Below, piece by piece: positions 1 through 7,869 of a DNA stretch of 63,081 bases. How positions within the stretch are numbered: position 1 is the stretch's first letter; every line of letters begins with the position of its first letter. The notes below the pieces were generated by a model. The model was not told the origin of the DNA and did no database searches. It was given only the letters and a program-made list of their open reading frames with translations. The stretch comes from Azohydromonas lata NBRC 102462 (GTDB lineage Bacteria > Pseudomonadota > Gammaproteobacteria > Burkholderiales > Burkholderiaceae_C), in contig NZ_BCTC01000033.1 in assembly GCF_001571085.1 (NCBI RefSeq), positions 1-63,081 of the forward strand. The letters are read 5' to 3'. Position numbers and translations under genes: made by a program.

Positions 1-722
1 CCCTCGATCACGTCGATGATGTCCGACACCTTCTTGGAGCTGGTGTTGATGGCGTCCATGGTGCCCACCACCTGCGCCATCACCGCGCCGCCCTGCTCGG
101 CCACCTGGCGGGCCTGCGCGGCCAGGCCGCTGCCGGAGTGGGCACGCTCGGCGTTGAGCTTCACCGTCTCGGTGAGCTGGCTCATGCTGGCCGCGGTCTG
201 CTGCAGCGAGGCGGCCTGCTGCTCGGTGCGGCGCGCCAGGTCCACGTTGCCGCCGTCGATCTGCTTGGAGGCCACGGCGATGGTGTCGGTGGAGCCCTTG
301 ATGCGCGTGACCAGGTCCGTGAGCGTGTCCTCCATGTTGCCCAGCGCGCCCAGGAGTCGGCCGAAGTCGCCGCCGCGCTCGGTCTTGAACTCCTGGCTCA
401 GGTCGCCCGCGGCCACGGTCTCGGCGATGACGATGGCCTCGTCCAGCGGCCGCGTGATGGCGCGCACCAGCGCCACCGTGCAGCCCGTGCCCAGCAGCAG
501 CCCGGCGCCGGCCAGCAGGCCCATCAGCCAGGTCAGCGAGGACACCTCGTCGTCGATGGCCGCCACGGCCGCGGTGCGGTCGTGCTCCAGCCCCTGGTGC
601 ATCACCCGGCCCACGTCGCGCAGGCCGCTGATGCCCAGCGCCGCCTGCGCCAGCATGAACAGCAGCAGCAACGTAAAGGCCAGCGGCAGCATGGTGCGGG
701 TTTTCAGGTTGGTGAAGGTCAC
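1..722 (-). CDS. Methyl-accepting chemotaxis protein, N-terminal part (runs off the window)
   Basis: Inner-membrane chemoreceptor that signals to CheA/CheW. About 240 residues are visible. A GTG start at 722 is preceded by AGGAG with good spacing. Residues about 11-33 form the first membrane helix and 64-86 the second. A HAMP segment follows (LVRAITRPLDEAI), then the start of the methylated coiled coil (RTEQQAASLQQTAASMSQLTETV), which is typical of Comamonadaceae chemoreceptors. The part between the two helices is only about 30 residues, much shorter than the usual four-helix ligand-binding domain of about 150. The receptor may therefore sense through its membrane or HAMP region, or through a partner. 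The C-terminal signalling hairpin lies outside the window. Confidence 0.9.
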   Translation of the reverse strand, partial: MTFTNLKTRTMLPLAFTLLLLFMLAQAALGISGLRDVGRVMHQGLEHDRTAAVAAIDDEVSSLTWLMGLLAGAGLLLGTGCTVALVRAITRPLDEAIVIAETVAAGDLSQEFKTERGGDFGRLLGALGNMEDTLTDLVTRIKGSTDTIAVASKQIDGGNVDLARRTEQQAASLQQTAASMSQLTETVKLNAERAHSGSGLAAQARQVAEQGGAVMAQVVGTMDAINTSSKKVSDIIDVIE

Positions 723-865
723 GCTTGTCTCCTGATTTCTTAATGAAAGCTGACACGGCGGTATCGGCGACGCGCCGCAGGAGTTGAGGTCACTCAAAAA
801 GTTTCCCGATGGGGACAGGGCCCCAAGGCCGGGTCTGGCCCAAGCAATGGGACGCGCGGGCGCTT

Positions 866-2647
866 TCAGCCGCGCCGGCAGCCCGGCCCCGGCAGTTCGG
901 CACATTCCTGAAACACCCGCACGGTGCAGCGGCGGCAGGTGTCGCAGTCCAGGCGGTGGGTGATGGCGGCGATGGCGCGGCGCTTGTCGGGGTAGACGTG
1001 GTCGGCACCGAGCTCGTCCAGGAAGCCGTCACGCCGCCACTGCGCCAGCACCGGCGGGCGCGGGCGGTGGAAGTACAGGTCGCCGCCCAGGGCACGGCGC
1101 GCGCGCAGCTCCTGGCGCCACAGCTCGGCGCCGGCCACGTCGATGAAATTCATGCTCTTGGCCATGACCAGCAGGTGCTTTTGCGGCTGGCCCGCGTCGC
1201 GCAGCGCCTGCAGCCGGTCGGCCACGTGGGCCGTGGCGCCGAAGTAGACCGAGCCCTCCATGCGCAGCAGCTTCAACTGCGGGCACTCCGGCAGCGCGTC
1301 CGCGGTGTGCTCGACGACCACGAAAGGCCGGTGCCCGTCCTCGCGCGGGAGGTTGAAACCCATGGTGCGCATGGCCGGGCGGGAGGTGCGGTGCAGGTAC
1401 AGGCCCAGCGACAGCGCGCTGCCGATGAGCACGGCGATCTCCAGCCGCACGCTCACCGTGGCGGCCAGGGTGATCAGGGCCACGGCGAGCTCGGAACGGC
1501 TGGCGCGCCGCAGATGCCGCCAGCGCGGCAGGTCCAGCAAGGTGAATCCCACCAGCACCAGCAGCCCGGCGATGGCGGCGAAGGGAATGAGCGCCAGCAG
1601 CGGCGCCGACATCGCCACCAGCGGGATGACCAGCAGCGCCGAGAACACGGCGGCCAGCGGGCCGCGCGCGCCGGCCTCCAGGTTGGGCAGCGAGCGGTTG
1701 AGCGAGCCGCAGGACACGTAGCAGGAGAAGAAGCCGCCCGCGAGGTTGGACAGGCCCTGGCCCAGGAACTCGCGGTTGGCGTCTATGCGCTGCCCCGAGC
1801 GCGCGGCCACGACCTTGGCGATGGCGATGGACTGCGCCAGCGCCACCACCGTCAGCGCCGCGGCGATGCCCAGCAGCTGCGGCAATTGCTCCGGCGCCAC
1901 CGCCGGCGGGTGAAAGGGCGGCAGCGCCGAGGGCAAGGCGCCCAGCAGCCGCACGTGCCAGGCGGCCGGCGCCAAGTGCGCCAGCAGCGCCGCCAGCGCC
2001 GTGCCCACGGCCAGGCCCGCGAGCATGAAGGGCGAGCCGCGGCGGTGGTGGCGCAGCCCCGCGGCCGTGCCCAGCGTGACCAGCGCCACCAGCAGCGCGC
2101 CGGGCTGCGGGGCCTGGGAGAAGGCCGCCTGCAGCACGGCGCCGGCACTTGGGCCCGGCGGCAGCGTGAGGCCCAGCGCGTCCTTGAGCGCGTGCACCAC
2201 GATCAGCAGCGCCGCGCCCGCGGTGAAGCCCAGCAGCGCCGTGGGCGAGATGAAATTGGCCACCGAGCCCAGCCGCAGCGCGCCGGTGGCGAACTGCAGC
2301 AGCCCAACCAGCACCGTGACCGCCAGCGCCAGCTCCACGTAGGCCGGCGAGCCCACGGCGGCCAGCGGCGCCAGCATGGCGAACAGCGCCAGCGAGTTGG
2401 CGTTGGTGGGCCCGGAGACGACGTGGCGGCTGGAGCCCGCCAGCGCCGCGACGATGCAGGGCACCACCGCCGAATACAGGCCGTACTGCGGCGGCAGCCC
2501 GGCCAGCGTGGCGAAAGCGATGCCCTGCGGCAGCACCAGCACGGCACCCAGCAGGCCGGCCAGCGCGTCGGCGCGCAGGTCGTCCGTGGCGGGGAAAGCG
2601 GGCAGGCGGGAACGGACGGAAGCGGCGAAACGGCGTCGTTGAAGCAT
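866..2647 (-). CDS. SulP family inorganic anion transporter with STAS domain and Cys-rich tail
   Basis: Secondary transporter of sulfate, bicarbonate or another small anion in the inner membrane. The 593 residues have the SulP layout: an N-terminal signature (LPQGIAFATLAGLPPQYGLYSAV, residues about 40-62), about a dozen hydrophobic segments, and a cytoplasmic STAS domain from about residue 455. The STAS domain includes the conserved MAKSMNFIDVAGAE stretch. The last 25 residues form a Cys-rich extension (CDTCRRCTV...ECAELPGPGC), with five cysteines; this is not part of the standard fold and could bind a metal or sense redox state. The ATG at 2647 starts just ahead of the SulP core. The same frame stays open further upstream, but that stretch does not look like SulP. 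The substrate cannot be told from sequence. Confidence 0.88.
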   Translation of the reverse strand: MLQRRRFAASVRSRLPAFPATDDLRADALAGLLGAVLVLPQGIAFATLAGLPPQYGLYSAVVPCIVAALAGSSRHVVSGPTNANSLALFAMLAPLAAVGSPAYVELALAVTVLVGLLQFATGALRLGSVANFISPTALLGFTAGAALLIVVHALKDALGLTLPPGPSAGAVLQAAFSQAPQPGALLVALVTLGTAAGLRHHRRGSPFMLAGLAVGTALAALLAHLAPAAWHVRLLGALPSALPPFHPPAVAPEQLPQLLGIAAALTVVALAQSIAIAKVVAARSGQRIDANREFLGQGLSNLAGGFFSCYVSCGSLNRSLPNLEAGARGPLAAVFSALLVIPLVAMSAPLLALIPFAAIAGLLVLVGFTLLDLPRWRHLRRASRSELAVALITLAATVSVRLEIAVLIGSALSLGLYLHRTSRPAMRTMGFNLPREDGHRPFVVVEHTADALPECPQLKLLRMEGSVYFGATAHVADRLQALRDAGQPQKHLLVMAKSMNFIDVAGAELWRQELRARRALGGDLYFHRPRPPVLAQWRRDGFLDELGADHVYPDKRRAIAAITHRLDCDTCRRCTVRVFQECAELPGPGCRRG

Positions 2648-3170
2648 GGCAGGGCAAGGGTAGCGTGCGCTGCCACCGGGTTCGCACGGGGCCCGGGTGC
2701 GGCCCGGGCGCAGGCCCGGGGCGGTGCGGGGCCCGCGGCATCGACTCGCCACGGGGCCCCGGGCGCATCGCGGGCCGCCGCCCTGGCGCGACCTGCAGCA
2801 AGGCCAACGGGTGGAAGCGCGCGCAACCATGGGCCACCGGGGGCGCGCCATTCCCCCCCTATCAGCATTGACGCATTCGCACAAGCGCACCGTGGGCTGC
2901 GAACCACCCTGGCCGTATCGGATGTATCGGTTGCTGAGCCACCCGGTCCGGGGGAAACGGCTGGTTGCGCCCACCGCAGAAATGCAGCGGCTGGCAACAG
3001 GGCACCTTGGAAGCGGCTGGCCTACTGCGCCGCTTTTCAACTTCGCAGAGCTTCATGTTTGAAAAGCCACAGCGCCCTGCGCCCAGCGCGCAGGCCATGG
3101 ATGCCGGGGCGTGGCCGGCGCGGCCGCCCTGCCGCGCCCTGCCGGCACCGTGCCGTGCCTGAGCCCGCGC
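2648..3170. other. Gap between divergent genes, no gene supported
   Basis: This 523-base stretch lies between the divergent SulP gene and the gene at 3171. It is very G+C rich at 2690-2790 and less so around 2860-2960. No convincing gene, RNA or clear promoter was seen. Upstream GTG 3111 is an alternative start for the following gene. Confidence 0.5.
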
Positions 3171-3644
3171 ATGGCGGCGCTCAGACGCAAGGGCCCTGGC
3201 GTGCTGGCACGCGTGCTGCGCTCGGCCCGGCATTGGGCGCTGGCCTTGTGGGCCGCCCGTGCGGCCCGCTTCGGACGGCGCCGCGCCCAGGCGGTGGACC
3301 TGCTGGCGCTGGCGCGCCGGGTGCATGAGCTGGAGCGGCAGCTCGGCCGCGCCCGCGTGCAGGATGCGGGCCGGCACCTGTCGCGCGCGCAACTGGAACA
3401 GCTTTGCCAGCGCACCGTGGAGGAGGTGCGAGGCCTGCTGGCCCCGCTGGACTGGTTGGGCGACACGCTTGGTCCGGCTTGGGCGCGCGAGCGGCTGCGC
3501 GCGCAGATGCGGCATTGGTCCTCGGACGCCGCCCTGCCCGCGGGCCGGCTGCGCGACGCCAGCGAGCTGCAGGCGCAACTGCTGGCGCTGTGCACGGCGC
3601 TGACGGTGTGCGCGCGGGTCAATGGGCAGGAGGGGCGGGCGTGA
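3171..3644 (+). CDS. Hypothetical helical protein
   Basis: I do not recognise this 157-residue protein. It is Arg/Leu/Ala rich. It starts with a basic, weakly hydrophobic helix (residues about 10-30). A coiled-coil-like stretch follows (LARRVHELERQLGRARVQ), then a helical region containing a conserved-looking block around DWLGDTLGPAWARERLRAQM. Third codon positions are almost all G or C, as in neighbouring genes, which supports real coding. No strong ribosome binding site marks the start; GTG at 3111 in the same frame would add 20 residues. The gene converges on pyk across a double hairpin. Function unknown. Confidence 0.55.
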   Translation: MAALRRKGPGVLARVLRSARHWALALWAARAARFGRRRAQAVDLLALARRVHELERQLGRARVQDAGRHLSRAQLEQLCQRTVEEVRGLLAPLDWLGDTLGPAWARERLRAQMRHWSSDAALPAGRLRDASELQAQLLALCTALTVCARVNGQEGRA

Positions 3645-3651
3645 GTAAACG

Positions 3652-3725
3652 CCGCCAGCACGCCTTGTAGGCGTGCCCGCTGGCGGGCCGAACCGTGGCC
3701 TGGCTGCCATTCGGCCCGCCAGCGG
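3652..3725. terminator. Nested hairpins between convergent genes
   Basis: Two hairpins lie between the stop at 3644 and pyk. GCACGCC/GGCGTGC (3658-3676, loop TTGTA) is nested in a wider CGCCAGC/GCTGGCG pairing (3652-3685). A perfect 16-bp stem spans 3677-3692 with 3710-3725. The wider pairing and the 16-bp stem share bases 3679-3685, so they exclude each other. A bidirectional terminator is the likely role. Confidence 0.7.
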
Positions 3726-3777
3726 TCCTCCTGCAGGCCGGCGGGAGGGGCCACCTTCGTTCAGCCGCAGGGCCTTT

Positions 3778-5196
3778 TCACTCCACCTGCGCAATGCGCA
3801 GCAAATTGGTCGTCCCCGGCGTGCCGAACGGCATCCCGGCCGTGACCACCACCGTCTGCCCAACTTGCGCGAAGCCCTGCTCGCGCGCGATGGCGCAGGC
3901 GCGCTCGGCCATGTCGGCCTGGTCGGAGACGGCGCCGCAGGCCACGGCGTGCACGCCCCAGGCCAGAGGCAACCGCCGCGCGGTGCTCTCGTTGGGCGTG
4001 AGGCCCAGGATGGGCGCGCGCGGGCGCTCGCGCGCCATGCGCAGCGCCGAGGCGCCGGTGCTGGTGAAGGCGGCAATGGCGGCCACGTCCAGCAGCGCGG
4101 CCACGCGGCGCGTGGCACAGCCGATGGCGTCGCCGGGCTCGGCGCGAGCGGGCGTGTGCGAGGCGTCCAGCGCCTGGCGGTGGTGCGGGTCGTCCTCGGC
4201 GGTGCGGATGATGCGGTCCATCATGCGCACGGCCTCCCCCGGGTAGCGGCCGGAAGCGGACTCGGCCGAGAGCATCACCGCGTCGGCGCCGTCGTAGATG
4301 GCGGTAGCCACGTCGGACGCCTCGGCCCGCGTGGGCACGGGCGAGCTGACCATGGACTCCAGCATCTGCGTGGCCACGATCACCGGCTTGCCGGCGCGGC
4401 GGCAGGCGCGGACGATGCGCCGCTGTATGGGCGGCACGGCCTCGGCGGGCAGCTCCACGCCCAAGTCGCCGCGCGCGACCATGAGGGCGTCGCAGCGCTC
4501 CACGATCTCGTCCAGGTGGTGGATGGCCAGGGGCTTCTCCAGCTTGGCCATGATGCCGGCGCGGCCCTGCACGATCTCGCGCAACTGCTCCACGTCCTGC
4601 GGCTGCTGGACGAAGGACATGGCCACCCAGTCCACCCCCAGGCTCAGGCCGAAGTCCAGGTCGGCCAGGTCCTTGGGCGTGAGCGCGGACAGCGGCAGCA
4701 GCACGTCCGGCACGTTGACGCCCTTGCGCTCGGAGACGGTGCCGCCCACCAGCACCTCGGTGTCGGCGTGCTGCACGTCGCAGGCCACCACGCGCAGCCG
4801 CACGCGGCCGTCGTCGATGAGCAGCTCCGAGCCCGGGCGCAGCGCGGCGAAGATTTCCGGGTGCGGCAGCGCCACGCGGCGCTGGCTGCCCGGCAGCTCG
4901 CGCTGCAGGTCCAGCGTGAAGCGCTCGCCCGCGGACAGCGTGATGGGGCCGTCGGCAAAGGTGCCTATGCGCAGCTTGGGGCCTTGCAGGTCCAGCAGCA
5001 CGCCGATGGGGCGGCCCACCTCGCGCTCCATGGCGCGAATGGCCTGCAGCCGCTCGCGGTGGTCGGCCTGCGTGCCGTGGCTGAAGTTGAGCCGGAACAC
5101 GTCCACGCCGGCATCGAAGAGCGCGCGCAGCGTCTGGGGGCTGCTGCTGGCGGGACCGACCGTGGCAACGATCTTGGCTTGGCGATGGCGGCGCAT
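3778..5196 (-). CDS. pyk: Pyruvate kinase
   Basis: Converts phosphoenolpyruvate and ADP to pyruvate and ATP in the cytoplasm, the last step of lower glycolysis and of the Entner-Doudoroff route. The 472 residues match the bacterial enzyme's usual length. Visible active-site elements are RLNFSHG (R35, N37, S39), the substrate/metal block IMAKLEKP (K218, E220), the signature MVARGDLGVE at 239-248, and T276 in VATQMLES. The C-terminal domain carries a TSTGASALRMARERP motif typical of the regulatory domain. The ATG at 5196 gives the normal N-terminus (RQAKIVATVGPAS). It fits functionally with zwf and glucokinase further along the window. The divergent gene upstream is the recombinase, with about 225 bases between them. 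Confidence 0.97.
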   Translation of the reverse strand: MRRHRQAKIVATVGPASSSPQTLRALFDAGVDVFRLNFSHGTQADHRERLQAIRAMEREVGRPIGVLLDLQGPKLRIGTFADGPITLSAGERFTLDLQRELPGSQRRVALPHPEIFAALRPGSELLIDDGRVRLRVVACDVQHADTEVLVGGTVSERKGVNVPDVLLPLSALTPKDLADLDFGLSLGVDWVAMSFVQQPQDVEQLREIVQGRAGIMAKLEKPLAIHHLDEIVERCDALMVARGDLGVELPAEAVPPIQRRIVRACRRAGKPVIVATQMLESMVSSPVPTRAEASDVATAIYDGADAVMLSAESASGRYPGEAVRMMDRIIRTAEDDPHHRQALDASHTPARAEPGDAIGCATRRVAALLDVAAIAAFTSTGASALRMARERPRAPILGLTPNESTARRLPLAWGVHAVACGAVSDQADMAERACAIAREQGFAQVGQTVVVTAGMPFGTPGTTNLLRIAQVE

Positions 5197-5343
5197 GGGG
5201 GCAAATCTCCTGGTGTCTCGTCTTGGCGGGGCTGGAGGGTTCCAGCGCCGCCATGGTCTGGACTTGTGCCCTCCAGAGGAACGCCAGCGGACAGATATGA
5301 GCTATTCCGGCGCCGAATCCACGGCCGGATGGCTGCGAATCCT

Positions 5344-5371
5344 GGGATTGATAAGCTTTATTATCAACACC
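5344..5371. other. dif-like recombination site candidate
   Basis: Two 11-bp arms, GGGATTGATAA and TTATCAACACC, flank the 6-bp spacer GCTTTA. The inverted right arm matches the left at 9 of 11 positions. The geometry and the inner ATAA...TTAT are those of XerC/XerD dif sites. It sits 51 bases upstream of a tyrosine recombinase gene. Being a target of that enzyme is inference; it could instead be an operator. Confidence 0.45.
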
Positions 5372-5422
5372 TACAAAAAAATCAGCCAACTGCTGCGGCC
5401 TGACGCGGCAAAAAGGAAATTC

Positions 5423-7591
5423 ATGGCGCGGCAAGCACTTGGCGGGAAATCTGGCGGGCATAAAAGGGGTGCAGCCGAAGACGTCCTGCCCGTGCATCGC
5501 GGCGATGGAGGCCCTGCCGTGGCGGCGGGGGCCGCTTCCGCGCCGGTGCCGGCATCCGCCCGCGCCGCGCGGCGGCGCAAGCTGCATGGTGGTCACTTCG
5601 CCTTCATGCGTGCATTGGTGCAGGGCCTGAACCTGCGCGAAAGCTGGGACCGTTACCTGCGCGCCGAAGGCGAAGCCACGGACCTGCGCACCGTGCGCGC
5701 CACCATCGCCTGGCTGCGCGACGAGTTCGCCGCCGCCGCGCGGCGCGAGGACAGGCACGGCGTGGCGCGGCTCGTCAGGCTGGACACGTCCAGGCTGTTC
5801 GACGCAGCCGCCCTGCCCTCGCTGGACAGCTTTGCCGAACAGCACGGGCTGCAGGACTTTTCCCAGCAGGAACAGGCCGAGGCCTATGCGGCGGCCTATG
5901 GCGCTCAAGGCCGCCGGCTGCGCCGGCGCGCCCGCCTGGTGGAAAAGCAGCTGGAGGCGCTGCGCTGGCTGGAAGCGCTGGTGGCCGAGCCGCCTCGCGC
6001 GGGCGACGCGCTGGCCGCGTGGCTCAACCCGGCGTTGGCGTCCCGCCTGGAAGCCGCCGACCTGTTCACCCTGCACCAACTGGCCGAGCGCATCAACGGA
6101 CTGGGCCAAGGCTGGCATGGCGGGCTGCGCGGCATTGGCCGAACCAAGGCGCAGCGCATCGTGGAGTGGTTGCGCGCGCATGAAGACTCCACCGGGTTGC
6201 GCATCGGTGCCCACACCGCCCTGCCCCGATCGCACCTAGCCGAGCAGGCCTTGCACGGCGTGGTGATGGCGGCCACCGACATCCGGCCGCTGGAGAAGAT
6301 CGTGGTGCCGGCCGAAATGGACGGCAGCCGCGGCCTGTACCGCCGGCCGCAGGCGCAATGCCTGCTGGCGGCGGGCAACGACTACGAAGCCATCCTGGCC
6401 TGGATCGGCGCCAAGCACGGCGCGACGCCGCAGCAGCAGGCGGCCGTGGTGGCGCGGCGGCGCTCGCGCGCCGCGGGCGATGCCTTGGCGGTGACCGGCA
6501 CACGCGCGTCGCCGTCGCTATCTCCGTTGCCACCCGTGCTCTCCCACACCCAGCGCGCCTACCGCAAGGAGGCCGAACGCTTCCTGCTGTGGGCCCTGTT
6601 GGTGCGGGGCAAGGCCTTGTCCTCCATGACCCATGAGGACTGCGTGGCCTACCGCGGTTTCCTGGCCGACCCGCAGCCGCGCAGCCGCTGGTGCGGGCCG
6701 CGCGGGCGCGAGCGCTGGTCGCCGCTGTGGCGGCCGTTCGAAGGTCCGCTGTCGGCACGCGCCGTGGGCCAGGCACTGACCGTGCTGCGCAACCTCTACA
6801 ACTTCCTCGTCCAGCAAAACTACCTGGTGGGCAATCCGTGGACGGGCGTGGCCGTGTCGCGTGGCGCCGCACCGCGCGTGGATGCCGGCCGCAGCCTGAC
6901 CATGGCGCAATGGCGTTTCGTGCGGGAGCAATTGGAGCTGCAGCCGGCCAACGGCTCCACCCGCCGCCTGCGTGCCGCCCTGCTGCTGCTCTACGCCACG
7001 GGCCTGCGCCTGTCCGAAGCGGTGGCGGCCCGCGCGGGCGACCTGCATTGGGTGGAATACCCGGCCGACGGCGAGGACGCACAGGCCGAGGCCGGCTGGG
7101 TGCTGCGCGTGGTCGGCAAGGGCCAGCGCCAGCGCGAGGTGCCCCTGCCGCAACCGGTGGCTGACGTGCTGCTGGACTACCTGGCCTCGCGTGGGCTGGA
7201 CCCCGACCCCGGCCACCCGGCAACACAAGACGCCTTCCTGCTGGGCTTGGCCAGTGACGCGGCCGAGCGCGCACCGCAGTTGCTCGGCGCTGGCATCGAC
7301 CCGGCAGCCGGCATCGCGTCCAATACCCTTTACGACCAACTCAAGACCTTCTTTGGCCACTGCGCCGGGCTGCTGCGCGCCCAGGGCGACGAACGCGGCG
7401 CACAGCGCCTGTTTGCCGCCAGCACCCATTGGCTGCGCCACAGCCATGCTTCGCACGCCATCGCGCGCGGCATGCCCATAGAAATCGCGCAGCAGAACCT
7501 GGGGCATGCCTCGCTGGCGACGACCACCGTGTACGTCACGACCGAGCAGCGCCGGCGCATGAAGGCGATGAAGAAGTTCTGGCAAGACTGA
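5423..7591 (+). CDS. Tyrosine-type site-specific recombinase with DUF3701-like N-terminus
   Basis: Cuts and rejoins DNA at a specific site through a tyrosine-DNA intermediate. The 722 residues are about twice the size of XerC/XerD. Residues about 50-330 resemble the N-terminal module found in large beta-proteobacterial phage-type integrases (FAFMRALVQGLNLRESWDRY..., LRGIGRTKAQRIVEWLRAHE). Next comes a SAM-like core-binding domain (about 375-480), then the catalytic domain. Catalytic residues are Arg in TGLRLSEAV (about 529), His-x-x-Arg in HWLRHSHASHA (about 669-672), His in LGHASLATT and Tyr in TVYVTTEQRR (about 704). ATG 5423 has AAAAGGAAAT just upstream. The frame stays open much further upstream, but only as antisense to pyk. 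It converges on parB across three long palindromes, suggesting it belongs to the replication/partition module. Confidence 0.85.
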   Translation: MARQALGGKSGGHKRGAAEDVLPVHRGDGGPAVAAGAASAPVPASARAARRRKLHGGHFAFMRALVQGLNLRESWDRYLRAEGEATDLRTVRATIAWLRDEFAAAARREDRHGVARLVRLDTSRLFDAAALPSLDSFAEQHGLQDFSQQEQAEAYAAAYGAQGRRLRRRARLVEKQLEALRWLEALVAEPPRAGDALAAWLNPALASRLEAADLFTLHQLAERINGLGQGWHGGLRGIGRTKAQRIVEWLRAHEDSTGLRIGAHTALPRSHLAEQALHGVVMAATDIRPLEKIVVPAEMDGSRGLYRRPQAQCLLAAGNDYEAILAWIGAKHGATPQQQAAVVARRRSRAAGDALAVTGTRASPSLSPLPPVLSHTQRAYRKEAERFLLWALLVRGKALSSMTHEDCVAYRGFLADPQPRSRWCGPRGRERWSPLWRPFEGPLSARAVGQALTVLRNLYNFLVQQNYLVGNPWTGVAVSRGAAPRVDAGRSLTMAQWRFVREQLELQPANGSTRRLRAALLLLYATGLRLSEAVAARAGDLHWVEYPADGEDAQAEAGWVLRVVGKGQRQREVPLPQPVADVLLDYLASRGLDPDPGHPATQDAFLLGLASDAAERAPQLLGAGIDPAAGIASNTLYDQLKTFFGHCAGLLRAQGDERGAQRLFAASTHWLRHSHASHAIARGMPIEIAQQNLGHASLATTTVYVTTEQRRRMKAMKKFWQD

Positions 7592-7634
7592 GCTTGCGCA
7601 GCGCGCTCGACGGCAGAGCACGCAAAACCGAAAG

Positions 7635-7657
7635 GGGGGTGGGACGGTCCCACCCCC
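7635..7657. repeat. Long palindrome, copy 1 (candidate ParB site)
   Basis: Perfect 23-bp palindrome with 11-bp arms (GGGGGTGGGAC / GTCCCACCCCC) around a single central G. With no loop bases, a protein-binding site is more likely than an RNA hairpin. Confidence 0.75.
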
Positions 7658-7721
7658 TGCCACCCAGCCGCTGGAATTGCATCGCGGCTCGGCTGTCTAC
7701 GCGCGAATACTTTTCCGGCGT

Positions 7722-7744
7722 GGGGGTAGGACCGTCCCACCCCC
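7722..7744. repeat. Long palindrome, copy 2
   Basis: Same 23-bp element with central C. The left arm reads GGGGGTAGGAC, giving one arm mismatch; the right arm is identical to copy 1. It lies between the recombinase and parB stop codons. Confidence 0.75.
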
Positions 7745-7807
7745 TACGCCCACGGCCTGTGCATTGCAGTTTCCTTGAGGCTTCAAGCGGAGACGAAAAG
7801 CAAAAGA

Positions 7808-7824
7808 GGTGGGACCGTCCCACC
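7808..7824. repeat. Long palindrome, copy 3 (shorter arms)
   Basis: Perfect 17-bp palindrome GGTGGGAC-C-GTCCCACC. The right side continues as CC, but the left G run is lost, so this copy has the shorter symmetric core. It is 46 bases past the parB stop. Confidence 0.75.
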
Positions 7825-7869
7825 CCTTCGTCTCAACAAGCCGTCCGCGCGGGCGCGGACCGCGCCCGC

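Noticed and set aside
809-3328. Long open frame on the plus strand across the SulP gene
   Set aside because: It is antisense to a clear SulP transporter; the translation is Arg/Gln/Gly/Ala-rich and resembles no protein. Such shadows are common at 70% G+C.
5423-7591. Classifying the recombinase as an ordinary phage integrase within a prophage
   Set aside because: No phage structural, lysis or repressor genes are nearby and no attachment duplication was seen. The neighbours are plasmid maintenance genes.
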